37,788 nucleotides of DNA, taken from NCBI GenBank assembly GCA_945891385.1, contig CAMDDJ010000029.1:1-37788 (forward strand), read 5' to 3'. Both the position numbers and the translations under genes were made by a program. This document shows, in pieces, positions 7,842 to 16,125 of the stretch (its first letter is position 1; the number at the start of each line of letters is the position of its first letter). Below the pieces are notes generated by a model, which saw only the letters and a list, made by a program, of their open reading frames with translations, had not been told where the DNA came from and searched no databases. The stretch is from Candidatus Kuenenia stuttgartensis. GTDB lineage: Bacteria; Planctomycetota; Planctomycetia; Pirellulales; UBA1268.

Positions 7842-8919
7842 CTCCATTCTGCTCGTCGCCCGCGGGCTCGATCCGGTCGGCACCGGCGGCGAACTCGAAC
7901 TCGCCGCTCTCGGCCTCGTGGCCAAAGGGCTGAGGGTCGTCGTGGCGGTGATGTCGACCGGCGGCGCGGTGCCCGAGCGGCTCGCCGCCCAGGGGCTGAA
8001 AGTCCATCGCCTGGGGACGCGGCCCGTGGTGGATGCGGCCACCGCAGCGCGGCTGGTCCGCCTGGCCCGTCGCGTGCGGCCAGACGTGATCCTCGGCTTT
8101 GGCCGCTCGCAGATCTGGCCCGTAGTCGCCGCGCGAGTCGCAGCGACGGGAAGCCGGGCGATGCTCAGGCTCGGCCGGCCGCCGATCGGACTCGCCCAGG
8201 ACCGGGGGGTCCGCCATCTCGATCGGCTGCTCGTTCCGGCTGCCGACCTGGCCGAGCGTTGGAACTCGGAGATCTCGGCGGCCAGCCGGATCGCGGTCAT
8301 TGCGCCGGGCGTGTTGCCGCCGACACCACCGCGGCTCGACCGGACCGAGGTCGCCCGCAGGCTCGGCCTCGATCCTGACTGCCGCTGGACGGTCGCCGTC
8401 GCTCCGCTCGAACCGGCGAGCCATATCGAGCGGCTCGTCTGGGCGATGGATCAACTCGGCGTGGTTCGCAAAGACATGCAGCACGTGCTCGTCGGGGCGG
8501 GTCCGCTGCTCCACGCCATCCGGCGGCGGACGCGGGCCCAGGAGGTGGCCGAGCGGCTGGTCATGCTGCCGCACAGCGACCTGCTGCCCGAGGTGATCAG
8601 CCAGGCGGCGGTCGTTTGGCAGTCGGGCGACGTTTCGCTCGGCGGCTGCCTGCTCGACGGCATGGCCCGCGGCCGGCCGGCCATCGCGGTCGAGAGCCAG
8701 GCGGCTCGGCAGCTAATTCTCCCAGGTGAAACCGGCCGGATCGTGCCGGCCCTGCCCGAGAGCGAGTTTCCGCGCCGGGTGTTCGGGATTCTCGAAGACG
8801 ACGCCCTTGCGAGCCGACTCGGCGCCGCCGCCGCAACACGGGCCGCGGAGGCCTTCTCCGCGGACCGGTTCGTAGCCGGGCTCGTCACCGCCCTGACGGA
8901 CTCGAACACACATGGGTGA
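7822..8919 (+). CDS. Glycosyltransferase family 4-like protein
   Basis: About 365 residues with a GT-B fold pattern. N-terminal ILLVARGLDPVGTGGELELAALGLVAKG resembles the 'GG.E..l..La..L..rGH' entry loop of GT4 enzymes. The C-terminal half has VLVGAGPLLHAIRRR, then SGDVSLGGCLLDGMARGRPAIAVE (sugar-nucleotide binding) and GRIVPALPESEFPRR, ending in a helix typical of the family. It probably transfers a sugar from a nucleotide donor to an envelope or exported glycan; donor and acceptor are unknown. Three in-frame ATGs (7822, 7828, 7834) are possible starts, all inside the end of hpt. The usual E-x7-E motif is degraded: the position before MARG is Gly-Gly-Cys-Leu-Leu-Asp. Confidence 0.8.
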   Translation: MPMPMGSSILLVARGLDPVGTGGELELAALGLVAKGLRVVVAVMSTGGAVPERLAAQGLKVHRLGTRPVVDAATAARLVRLARRVRPDVILGFGRSQIWPVVAARVAATGSRAMLRLGRPPIGLAQDRGVRHLDRLLVPAADLAERWNSEISAASRIAVIAPGVLPPTPPRLDRTEVARRLGLDPDCRWTVAVAPLEPASHIERLVWAMDQLGVVRKDMQHVLVGAGPLLHAIRRRTRAQEVAERLVMLPHSDLLPEVISQAAVVWQSGDVSLGGCLLDGMARGRPAIAVESQAARQLILPGETGRIVPALPESEFPRRVFGILEDDALASRLGAAAATRAAEAFSADRFVAGLVTALTDSNTHG

Positions 8920-8929
8920 CGGCTGAACC

Positions 8930-9008
8930 GGCTCGGGGGCGGCAAAAGTCGCGTCGCGGGCGAGGATACGCCCCGAATGCTCCGCGAGCGTTCGCCGACC
9001 CCCGAGCC
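8930..9008 (+). repeat. Element A, intact copy 1, at convergent junction
   Basis: A 79-bp palindromic element. Its ends are GGCTCGGGGG (8930-8939) and CCCCCGAGCC (8999-9008), perfect 10-bp inverted repeats. Inside are a GGGCG/CGCCC stem (8958-8962 with 8969-8973, loop AGGATA) and a GCTC/GAGC stem (8979-8982 with 8986-8989, loop CGC), so single-stranded DNA or RNA could fold into a branched structure. It is about 94% identical to 17316-17395 by eye (five differences including one indel). It lies between the glycosyltransferase stop and the fhcA stop. No T-tract follows. Confidence 0.9.
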
Positions 9009-9042
9009 TCACGCCCCTCAGTACGCCGACGAATCCCTCCGG

Positions 9043-10575
9043 CTATCTCAGATTCGCGTCCGCGGTGAGCAGGTGCCCCGGCGAGTGGTCGCGGAGTTCG
9101 CCCTCCTCGACCACGAGCTCGCCGCCCTTGTAGACCCGGACCGGCAGCGAGAACATCCGTTCGAGATCGGGGTCGGTCCGGTAGACGACGATGTCGGCAT
9201 CGGCTCCCGGCCCGAGCTGGCCTTTGCGCGGCAGGCCGGCGATCCGGGCGGGGGCAGCGCGGGTGATCGTGCAGAGTTCCTGCAGGGAATATTCCCGGTT
9301 GATGCCCGCCAGCGGGCTCCGGCTGCGGACGGCCGGATGGATCCGCGCGAAGGCCTCCCGGCGATAGGCCGCATCACCCAAGAGCCGCATGAGTTGCGGG
9401 TAGGCCGTGAAGCACGCCCCGTTGGGGTGATCGGTGGACAGCGCAACCCGCCAGGGATCGTCCACGGTCAGAAACCACTCCAGGCCGATCGCCCACTGCC
9501 AGGCATGGACGAGGTTCTGCTCGCGGTAGGCGATCGGGAGGATGCCACAGCCTCCCGCCTGATAGGAGTCGTGCGACACCAGCGGCACGCCCGTCGCATG
9601 CGAGATGTGTTCGGCCGCCGCCGAGTCAGCCGTCATCGCGACCGTGCCACCGAACAGCACCTGCCCGACGTCGAGCGTGAGGTCGGAGGACACGTTGAAG
9701 AACTCGACCAGCGGCGCGACGCCTGAGCCAAACGAGTCTTCGTCGAGGTCGCCACCCGCATAACTGTGGAATTGCACGTGCGCGAGGTGGGCCCGGCGGC
9801 CGGCGAGCGACCGCATCGTCTCGAGCAGTGTCCGCCAGTTGCCCGGGAGCCCGAGGTTGGCTGTATGAACGTGGAGCGGATGGGGCAGACCGAGCGTGTT
9901 CACGGCCACGGCCAGCCGTTCGAGGATCTGCCGCGGTGTGGCGGGAAGCCCGGGCAGGAGCGTGTCGAGGTCGTGGTGATCTCCCCGCCTGCCCCGCTTC
10001 CAGAAGGCGGGCCCGCCCGGATTGGCCACCTTGATCGCCCAGCCTCGGCCCGCGGTGAGGCCTGCGGCCAGCAGCCGTTCCAACTCGGCCGCGTCGCCGT
10101 GGGCCGCCGCGGCCAGCACGTCGGCCTCGTCGGCGGCCACGAGATAGATGCCGCGATCGAGGATCGGCAGCTCGGCCAGCTCGCGATGGGCGATGGCCGC
10201 GGCGGCCGGGGCGATTGCGGCGTCGAAGGCCGTCGTGTAGCCGAGCGCTGCGTAGAGCAGGCCGGTTGCGTGGATCGTCGGAACTGCGGCCGAACAGCCG
10301 CCCCGTCGACCAGCCGCGAGCTGGGGGGCGAGCATCCGGCCGGCGTTGACCTTGGGACCGGCCAAGTGGCTGTGGAGGTCGACGCCCCCGGGCATGATCA
10401 CGCGGCCGCGGACGTCGACCCGCTCGAACCCGGTCGAGTCGGCGGGCGGCGGCACGATCCGTCCGGCATCGACCCAGACGTCCGCCACGACGCCGTCGCG
10501 ACCCGTGGCCGGATCGTGGACGGTGCCCCCCTCGAGCACGAACCGACGGGCCGACGCTACCGCTGGCTCCGTCAT
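9043..10575 (-). CDS. fhcA: Formylmethanofuran dehydrogenase/formyltransferase-hydrolase complex subunit A
   Basis: 510 residues. In bacteria with tetrahydromethanopterin-linked C1 metabolism, FhcA is the amidohydrolase subunit of the Fhc complex, which turns formyl-methanofuran into formate. The amidohydrolase metal site starts with GGVDLHSHLAGPKVNAGR (His68, His70). Other family signatures are HPLHVHTANLGLPGNW, HLAHVQFHSYAGG, and STDHPNGACFTAYPQLMRLL with the likely catalytic Asp (about residue 380). The C-terminus is a standard LGPGADADIVVYR composite domain. ATG at 10575 overlaps the fhcB stop by four bases (ATGA), so the pair is translationally coupled. fhcC and fhcD are not in the window. 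This gene set is well known in planctomycetes. Confidence 0.93.
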   Translation of the reverse strand: MTEPAVASARRFVLEGGTVHDPATGRDGVVADVWVDAGRIVPPPADSTGFERVDVRGRVIMPGGVDLHSHLAGPKVNAGRMLAPQLAAGRRGGCSAAVPTIHATGLLYAALGYTTAFDAAIAPAAAAIAHRELAELPILDRGIYLVAADEADVLAAAAHGDAAELERLLAAGLTAGRGWAIKVANPGGPAFWKRGRRGDHHDLDTLLPGLPATPRQILERLAVAVNTLGLPHPLHVHTANLGLPGNWRTLLETMRSLAGRRAHLAHVQFHSYAGGDLDEDSFGSGVAPLVEFFNVSSDLTLDVGQVLFGGTVAMTADSAAAEHISHATGVPLVSHDSYQAGGCGILPIAYREQNLVHAWQWAIGLEWFLTVDDPWRVALSTDHPNGACFTAYPQLMRLLGDAAYRREAFARIHPAVRSRSPLAGINREYSLQELCTITRAAPARIAGLPRKGQLGPGADADIVVYRTDPDLERMFSLPVRVYKGGELVVEEGELRDHSPGHLLTADANLR

Positions 10576-11648
10576 GGCTGTTGCTCCGTGAGCCGCTCGT
10601 GCAGCCGCGTCAGCAGCGACTGGAGAGAGTCGCCGTTGGCCGCCGATCCGCCGATGACCGCCTCGCGGCCGTTCCATCCGAGCACCACGCCCGAGTGGGC
10701 GGCGGCGCGGATGTGGACGCTCGGTCCGGCCCCACCTGGCGGCTCGGCCGGGGCAGAGTCGAGCCGGACCACCGCGAGGTCGTTTGCCCGGTCGGCGATC
10801 ACCGCTTCGAGCGTCGGAGCCAGTCGGCCCACGACGAGGACGGCGTCGACCTCGCTCCGAGCGAGGAGCTGCTCGGCCGTGGCTTCCGCCGGCAGGAACC
10901 GGCCGCCGCGACGATCGGCCCGGGCGATGCCGCCCGCCGCACCGTACCGCCAGGTGAGCACCGCCGCGGCACCGGCGGCGTTGTCGAGTTGGTCACGTGG
11001 AGTGCTTGGGAGCGGCACATTGAAGGCCGGCCGGTCATGGGCGAGGTGCCGCACGAGCCGAGCTTGGGACCAGGCGGACAGGCCGAGCGGATCGGAATCG
11101 GACGGTACGACGAAGCCGATGCAGCCGGCCGGGCGGATGGCCGCGGCGATCCTGTCGCAGGCGGCGACCAAAACCGGATCGATGTCGCCAGGGATCACCG
11201 GGTCGATGAGTAAGGCCTGCACGAGGGCGGCGGCATCGACGGCCGCCTCGGTTGCGAGCGGCACATGCTCCCAGCCGGCCAGCGGCCGAGGGCCCACGGC
11301 GAGCCTGCGGCAGGGCAACGCGCTGATCCCATCGAGGCTGTCGGGGCAGAACCAGGCGATCACGAGCTCGGCCCGGACGCGGAGTTCCTCCGGGTCGGCG
11401 GTGACGCTGCCGACCCGGAGCGCGACCGATCCTGCGGGGCTGGCGGTTTCCGGCTCTCCCGCGTCGATGGCGGCCCCGAGCGATTCGGCGAGATCGCAGG
11501 CCGCCGCGATTGCCTCGAGCGGCGCGTCCGCCAGGCCGGTGACCAGAGCCCGCCGGGCCGCTGTCAGGATGCTCGCCCCACGATCGATGGCCTGGGCCAC
11601 GGTGGCGGCTCGGCCATCGATCGTGGCAACGGGGACGGAGGCGTTCAC
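10572..11648 (-). CDS. fhcB: Formyltransferase/hydrolase complex subunit B (FwdB/FmdB homologue without redox centre)
   Basis: 358 residues. It aligns in character with bacterial FhcB: an N-terminal RGASILTAARRALVTGL region, AELVIAWFCPDSLDG, a mid-region ACDRIAAAI, and a C-terminal DAVLVVGRL strand. Archaeal FwdB carries a molybdenum/tungsten-pterin site and an N-terminal 4Fe-4S cluster. Here no clustered cysteines are visible, as known for bacterial Fhc, which only hydrolyses the formyl group and does no redox chemistry. It lies immediately upstream of fhcA with an ATGA overlap. Start is ATG at 11648; a 51-base gap separates it from the PIN-TRAM gene on the same strand. Low sequence conservation of this subunit makes the call depend partly on context. 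Confidence 0.85.
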   Translation of the reverse strand: MNASVPVATIDGRAATVAQAIDRGASILTAARRALVTGLADAPLEAIAAACDLAESLGAAIDAGEPETASPAGSVALRVGSVTADPEELRVRAELVIAWFCPDSLDGISALPCRRLAVGPRPLAGWEHVPLATEAAVDAAALVQALLIDPVIPGDIDPVLVAACDRIAAAIRPAGCIGFVVPSDSDPLGLSAWSQARLVRHLAHDRPAFNVPLPSTPRDQLDNAAGAAAVLTWRYGAAGGIARADRRGGRFLPAEATAEQLLARSEVDAVLVVGRLAPTLEAVIADRANDLAVVRLDSAPAEPPGGAGPSVHIRAAAHSGVVLGWNGREAVIGGSAANGDSLQSLLTRLHERLTEQQP

Positions 11649-11699
11649 GGTCGGAGCACTCTCGGGGCGAAACGGACCGGCGGGGCCGGGCAGCCGACG

Positions 11700-12722
11700 T
11701 CAGGCGGCGCTCGCGAGTCGGGCGAAGACGAGCCGCCCGGCAGAGGTCTGCAGCGTGCTCGTGACGTTGACATGCACGGTGTGGCCGATCCGGCTGCGGC
11801 CGTTCTCCACGACTACCATCGTGCCATCCTCCAGGTAGCCGACGCCCTGATCGGGTTCCTCACCGGGCTTGACCAGCCGCACGGAGAGGCCGTCGCCCGG
11901 CACGAACGTCGGCTTGAGGGCGAGGGCGACGTCGTTGACATTGATCGACGCCACGCTCCGCACGCTCGCCAGCTTCACCACGGTCGGATCGATCGTCACG
12001 ATCCGGCCGTCGAGTTCCCGGGCCATCGCCACGACCCGCGATTCGATCGTGGCCTCGTCCTCGGTCTCCTCGTGGGGGCTGAGCACGTCGATGTCGACGG
12101 CCTTGTTGGACCGTAGCCGGTTGAGCACGTCGAGGCCGCGCCGCCCGCGGGTTCGCTGCTGCCGGTCGGCCGACTCCGCCGCCGCCTGGAGTTCGTCCAA
12201 CACGAAGGTGGGCACCACGAACCGGCTCTCGAAGATGCCCGCTTCGGCCAGGTCGGCGATTCGGCCGTCGATGATGGCCGTGGGGTCGAGCACGTTGGGC
12301 CGCAGCCCCCGGACGTCGCGGGCGAATTCCACGAACGGAATCAGGAAACGAAAGTCGTTGCGGGTCTGAATCAACAGGCTCGTGCAGACGTAGCAGAGGA
12401 CCGCGCCGAGCACCAGCGGCAGCCAGGTCCAGACCGGTGCCGTACGGCTCAGCGGAAGCATCGGCGTGAGTGCAAGCATCGCGATGTAGCTGAGGAAGAC
12501 GCCGATCAGGAGGCCGAAGTAGACGGCTGTGATCGTGGTCAGGTCCTTGTGGCGGATCGAGCTGTCGATGCCGATCACGGTCAGCGGCAGCGCCACCATC
12601 GCCGCGAGAATGGCCCAGGGGACCCACGCCGGCGTGGTCTGCGGCACCGAGGCGTTGATGATGAGCACGGCGATCCCCGCCGATACGACGAGAAAGATCG
12701 CCCGCAGGATGAAGAGTGCCAT
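11700..12722 (-). CDS. PIN and TRAM domain membrane protein (YacL-like putative RNase)
   Basis: 340 residues. Four membrane helices fill residues about 3-130 (for example ILRAIFLVVSAGIAVLII and LLIGVFLSYIAMLAL). A PIN nuclease-like domain follows from NVLDPTAIIDGRIADL, through FVVPTFVLDELQ and RGRRGLDVLNRL, to RIVTIDPTVVKLASV with acidic positions suited to metal binding. A C-terminal TRAM RNA-binding domain (about 275-335) contains GVGYLEDGTMVVVENG. The layout matches Bacillus YacL. It probably acts on RNA at the inner membrane; target unknown. The ATG at 12722 was chosen because it directly precedes the first membrane helix; no Shine-Dalgarno is visible there. Confidence 0.88.
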   Translation of the reverse strand: MALFILRAIFLVVSAGIAVLIINASVPQTTPAWVPWAILAAMVALPLTVIGIDSSIRHKDLTTITAVYFGLLIGVFLSYIAMLALTPMLPLSRTAPVWTWLPLVLGAVLCYVCTSLLIQTRNDFRFLIPFVEFARDVRGLRPNVLDPTAIIDGRIADLAEAGIFESRFVVPTFVLDELQAAAESADRQQRTRGRRGLDVLNRLRSNKAVDIDVLSPHEETEDEATIESRVVAMARELDGRIVTIDPTVVKLASVRSVASINVNDVALALKPTFVPGDGLSVRLVKPGEEPDQGVGYLEDGTMVVVENGRSRIGHTVHVNVTSTLQTSAGRLVFARLASAA

Positions 12723-12805
12723 ACCGATGACGAGAAGAGGAGGCCGGCCAGCCGGCGGCGTGGAGCCCCATGCTACCACCGGACCCGGTCAGGCGGCCAC
12801 GGCGG

Positions 12806-13951
12806 TCAGCCGCCGAGCCGCCGAGCGTGGTCGACTTCCAGAAAGCGATCGGTCATGCCCGCGATGTAATCGGCGACCGAGCGGGGCACGCCCCAGGCCG
12901 CGGCCCGCTCGCGGAACCGGGGGGGCAGCATGTCGGGGTGGGTGACGTACCAGGCGAAGAGTTCCGCCAGCCGTTGCTGGGCCGGCCCTCGAATCGCCAG
13001 GACCCGCTCACTGCGGTAGACCCGGGCGAACAGGAACCGCTCGAGTTCCCGCTTTGCGGCCGCCACCTCAGGCGTGTGGGCGACGATGCCCCGTTCCCGC
13101 CAGCCGTGACCGTCGGCCGCCGCCGGAAGGGAGAGCCCGCGGAGCCGGGCCAGGCTCGTGCGGATCAGTTCCGCCACCTGGACATCGACGAGTTCGTGAA
13201 TGATTGCCCGCCGTAGGTCCGAGCCGGCGAGCGGACCCAGCCGGTCCCGCACGCGGGCGGCGGCCTCGGCCACGAGCGGGAGTTCCAGCAGTTCCTCGAG
13301 CGAGACCAGGCCGAGTTCGATCGCGTCATCGGCATCGTGGGTGTCGTAGGCGATCGAGTCGGCTGCATCGACCACCTGGGTCTCGATCAGCGGGGCCGGG
13401 GCGGTGCCGTCCTTCTTGCGGGTGGCCTGGGCGTCGAGCACCTCGCGGGAGAGATTGAGTCCTGGAAATTCCGGATAACGGATCTCGAGCAGCGTCATGA
13501 TCCGCAGGGCCTGCCCATTGTGGTTGAACCCTCCTTCCGCTCGCAGCAACTCCGCGAGCGTGTCTTCGCCGGCGTGGCCGAGGGGCGGATGGCCGATGTC
13601 ATGTGCCAGGGCCAGCGTCTCCACGAGGTCTTCGTTGACGGCGAGCGCCCGGGCCAGGGTGCGGGCGATGTTGGTGACCTCGAGCGTGTGCGTGAGCCGG
13701 CTGCGGTGGTAGTCGCCGTGGTAGCCGGTGAAGACCTGAGTCTTGTGGGCGAGCCGGCGAAACGCCGCCGAATGAACGATCCGGTCGCGATCCCGTTGGT
13801 AGGGGCTGCGGAAGGGATGGGGCGGCTCGGGGTGCATGCGGCCAGCCGTGTCTGCGGCACGCATCGCCCAGGGCGCGAGCACCGCAGCCTCCCGTGCCCG
13901 CCAGTCGAGCGGCTCGAACGCTGCGGGTGATGATTCGGACGTGGTGGTCAC
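12806..13951 (-). CDS. dGTPase-like HD-domain deoxynucleotide triphosphohydrolase
   Basis: 381 residues. It would hydrolyse dNTPs to deoxynucleoside and triphosphate in the cytoplasm. Signatures are FRSPYQRDRDRIVHSAAFRR, HKTQVF, then the HD metal site HSRLTHTLEV and ALAHDIGHPPLGHAGED, followed by GFNHNGQALRI and the second Asp region DAADSIAYDTHDADDAIELG. This matches the dGTPase-like type 2 group rather than long enterobacterial Dgt. Start is GTG at 13951, inside the GTGA that also ends the HIT gene (13948-13951), so the two are coupled. The gap to the PIN-TRAM start is about 80 bases. Confidence 0.92.
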   Translation of the reverse strand: MTTTSESSPAAFEPLDWRAREAAVLAPWAMRAADTAGRMHPEPPHPFRSPYQRDRDRIVHSAAFRRLAHKTQVFTGYHGDYHRSRLTHTLEVTNIARTLARALAVNEDLVETLALAHDIGHPPLGHAGEDTLAELLRAEGGFNHNGQALRIMTLLEIRYPEFPGLNLSREVLDAQATRKKDGTAPAPLIETQVVDAADSIAYDTHDADDAIELGLVSLEELLELPLVAEAAARVRDRLGPLAGSDLRRAIIHELVDVQVAELIRTSLARLRGLSLPAAADGHGWRERGIVAHTPEVAAAKRELERFLFARVYRSERVLAIRGPAQQRLAELFAWYVTHPDMLPPRFRERAAAWGVPRSVADYIAGMTDRFLEVDHARRLGG

Positions 13952-14499
13952 GAGTGCGCTGCCTCGGCCGAGGCCGTGAGCTGAAGCCAGAGTTCATCGA
14001 GGGCCTGCGGCAGCACGCGGGTGCCAGCCAGCGTGGCCATGAAGTTCACGTCACCCGCCCAGCGAGGCACGATGTGCCAGTGGAGGTGCCCGGGCACGCC
14101 CGCACCCGCCACCCGGCCGAGATTGAGGCCGACGTTGAACCCCTGGGCCTGCATTGCCGACTCCATTACCCGGCACCACTCGGCCAGGCAGTGCTGCAGG
14201 TCGAGCAACTGCTCGTCGTCAAGCGCGGTGAGCGTGGCCCGATGGTCGAGCGGAGCCACGAGTAGGTGGCCGTTGGAGTAGGGAAACCGATTGATGACCA
14301 CGACGCTCGCTGTGGTCCTGGCCACGACGCCCAGCGTGCGATCGTGGGCGGGGGCCGCCGCCGCCGCCCGGCAGAGGAAGCAATCGACGTCGGCCCCTGG
14401 CCGCCAGGCATCGACCGGGACCGCGCGGGCCGTCGCCTCCGGGTCGCTGCCTTGCACGTAGCCGAGCCGCCACGGGGCCCAGAGTCGTTCCATATCCAT
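13948..14499 (-). CDS. HIT family hydrolase (Ap4A-type)
   Basis: 183 residues. The histidine triad is GHLHWHIVPRW, followed by GDVNFM. Upstream are FCRAAA and VVINRFPYSNGHLLVAPLDHRATL, the nucleotide-binding strands typical of HIT proteins of the Ap4A phosphorylase/hydrolase-like group. The start MERLWAPWR.GYV (with ATG at 14499 or 14493) is the standard N-terminus of this subgroup. It probably cleaves dinucleoside polyphosphates or adenylylated metabolites in the cytoplasm. Divergent from scpA with only 46 bases between start codons, so both promoters must lie in or beyond a very short region. Its stop overlaps the dGTPase-like start. Confidence 0.9.
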   Translation of the reverse strand: MDMERLWAPWRLGYVQGSDPEATARAVPVDAWRPGADVDCFLCRAAAAAPAHDRTLGVVARTTASVVVINRFPYSNGHLLVAPLDHRATLTALDDEQLLDLQHCLAEWCRVMESAMQAQGFNVGLNLGRVAGAGVPGHLHWHIVPRWAGDVNFMATLAGTRVLPQALDELWLQLTASAEAAHS

Positions 14500-14545
14500 C
14501 GCCGCATGATAACGGTCCGGCTCCGAGGTCGGTAAACTCTCGCGT

Positions 14546-15289
14546 ATGGATTTCAAGGTTTCGCTCGATGTCTTCGCCGGACCGCTCGATCTGTTGCTCT
14601 ACCTCGTCAAGAAGCACGAGGTGGACGTGACCGAGGTGCCGATCTCCTTGATCGCCCGGGAGTTCTGCGAGCACCTGGAGGCGCTCGAGGAGTTGTCGAT
14701 CGACCAGGTCGGGGAGTTCGTCGAACTCGCCAGTGTGCTCCTGGAAATCAAGGCGCGGGCGCTCGTGCCGCGGCCCGAAGAGACCGAGGAGCCGGTCGAG
14801 CCGGTGCGGGAGGATCTCGTGCAACGGCTTCTCGAGTACAAGCAGTACCGCGATGCAGCCGCAGTGCTCGAGGATCGTGCCCGGCATTGGGAGCTGCGGT
14901 TTCCCCGGATTCCGGCCGATGAGCCGACTGGCCGGAGCGGCCCGGCCGAGGTGACGATCGCCGACGTGCACGTCTGGGATCTGGTGGGGGCCTTGAGCCG
15001 TGTGCTGGCGAAGCAGGAGAAACGACGGCCCAGGCAGATCGTTCACGACGACACCCCGATCGAGACCCACATCGAGCGGATCGAGCGGCTCGTGGGTGAG
15101 CAGGGGAGGGTGGCGTTTTCCGCGCTCTTCGATGACGATATGCCCCGGTCCCGCCTGGTGGGTCTGTTTCTGGCCACGCTCGAGCTCGTGCGGCGCGGCC
15201 GGCTCGCGACCCGGCAGGACGAACTGTTCGAGGAAATCTGGCTCGAACCCCGCCCCGCGACTCTCGCCTCGCCCCCGACGCCCGCATGA
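14546..15289 (+). CDS. scpA: Segregation and condensation protein A
   Basis: 247 residues, normal for the kleisin subunit of the Smc-ScpAB chromosome condensin. N-terminal VSLDVFAGPLDLLLYLVKKHEVDVTEVPI is the signature Smc-neck-binding helix region. LASVLLEIKARALVPRP follows, then a variable linker, and a C-terminal winged helix (VAFSALFDDDMPRSRLVGLFLATLELVRRG) that binds the Smc head. No scpB is seen in the window. It starts a three-gene run: the stop overlaps the next ATG (ATGA, 15286-15289). Confidence 0.95.
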   Translation: MDFKVSLDVFAGPLDLLLYLVKKHEVDVTEVPISLIAREFCEHLEALEELSIDQVGEFVELASVLLEIKARALVPRPEETEEPVEPVREDLVQRLLEYKQYRDAAAVLEDRARHWELRFPRIPADEPTGRSGPAEVTIADVHVWDLVGALSRVLAKQEKRRPRQIVHDDTPIETHIERIERLVGEQGRVAFSALFDDDMPRSRLVGLFLATLELVRRGRLATRQDELFEEIWLEPRPATLASPPTPA

Positions 15290-16125
15290 TCGACAACGCC
15301 CCGTTTCGCACCCTCGTCCACAAGGGGCTCACCGTCGAGGGTTACTCGCGAGCCGCCGTGCAGAGCTGCTGGCGGATTCCCGAACTCAAGCTCGGCTTCG
15401 ACCTCGGAGCTCAGCCCTGGGGGTTCATGGCCACGAGCACCTGGTTCGTAACCCACACTCACCTCGACCACATTGCGGCCCTGCCGGTCTACGTGGCCCG
15501 GCGGCGGATGATGAAGATGGAGCCGCCGACGATCTACCTGCCGGAGATCGCCATCGAGCCCGTGGAGCGGCTGCTCCGGGCCATGCAACGGCTCGACCGC
15601 GGCCGGCTGCCCTGCACGCTCCTGCCGGCCCGCCCCGGCGACGAGATCGAACTCTCGCGGGAGCACGTCGTGACGGTGTCCGGCACCACGCACACGCTGC
15701 CGAGCGTCGGCTTCGTGGTCTGGGAGCGCCGCCGCAAGCTCAAACACGAATACCAGCACCTGGCCGGCCATCAGATCAGGGATCTGCGGCTCTCGGGCGT
15801 GGACGTGACCCATGAGATCCGTGCTCCGCTCGTGGCCTACTTGGGCGACAGTTCCCCCGAGGGACTCGATCGGTGCCCGGCGATGTTCGAGGCGATGATC
15901 CTGATCACGGAGCTCACCTTCGTGGCCCACTCGCATCGCAAGGAGAAGATCCACAAGTATGGCCACATGCACCTCGACGACCTGCTCGCTCGCCGCGACC
16001 GGTTTCGGAACGAGGTCGTGATCGCCACCCACTTCTCCACCCGCTACACCGACGAGAGGATTCGCAGGGTGCTCGCCAAGCGAATCCCCGACATGCTCGA
16101 CGGCCGGCTCCAGATCTGGCTGTGA
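15286..16125 (+). CDS. Metallo-beta-lactamase fold protein, ribonuclease Z-like
   Basis: 279 residues. The metal-binding motif is THTHLDHIAALPVYVARR, followed by TVSGTTHTLPSVGF, ligand Asp in VAYLGDSSPEGL, a conserved TELTFVAHSH segment and the last ligand His in VIATHFSTRYTDERI. This layout matches short tRNase Z-like proteins, which trim the 3' ends of tRNA precursors, although the plant/planctomycete group is divergent and substrate specificity is inferred. It overlaps scpA by four bases upstream and hemW by four bases downstream (GTGA), so expression of the three is tightly coupled. Confidence 0.85.
   Translation: MIDNAPFRTLVHKGLTVEGYSRAAVQSCWRIPELKLGFDLGAQPWGFMATSTWFVTHTHLDHIAALPVYVARRRMMKMEPPTIYLPEIAIEPVERLLRAMQRLDRGRLPCTLLPARPGDEIELSREHVVTVSGTTHTLPSVGFVVWERRRKLKHEYQHLAGHQIRDLRLSGVDVTHEIRAPLVAYLGDSSPEGLDRCPAMFEAMILITELTFVAHSHRKEKIHKYGHMHLDDLLARRDRFRNEVVIATHFSTRYTDERIRRVLAKRIPDMLDGRLQIWL

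Noticed and set aside
8930-9008. Element A as an ordinary Rho-independent terminator
   Set aside because: No T-run follows either arm on either strand, and the outer stem is separated by about 59 bases of structured interior.
9766-11838. Plus-strand open frame of 690 codons
   Set aside because: It overlaps fhcA and fhcB completely on the other strand and has no recognisable domain; long shadow frames are common at this GC.
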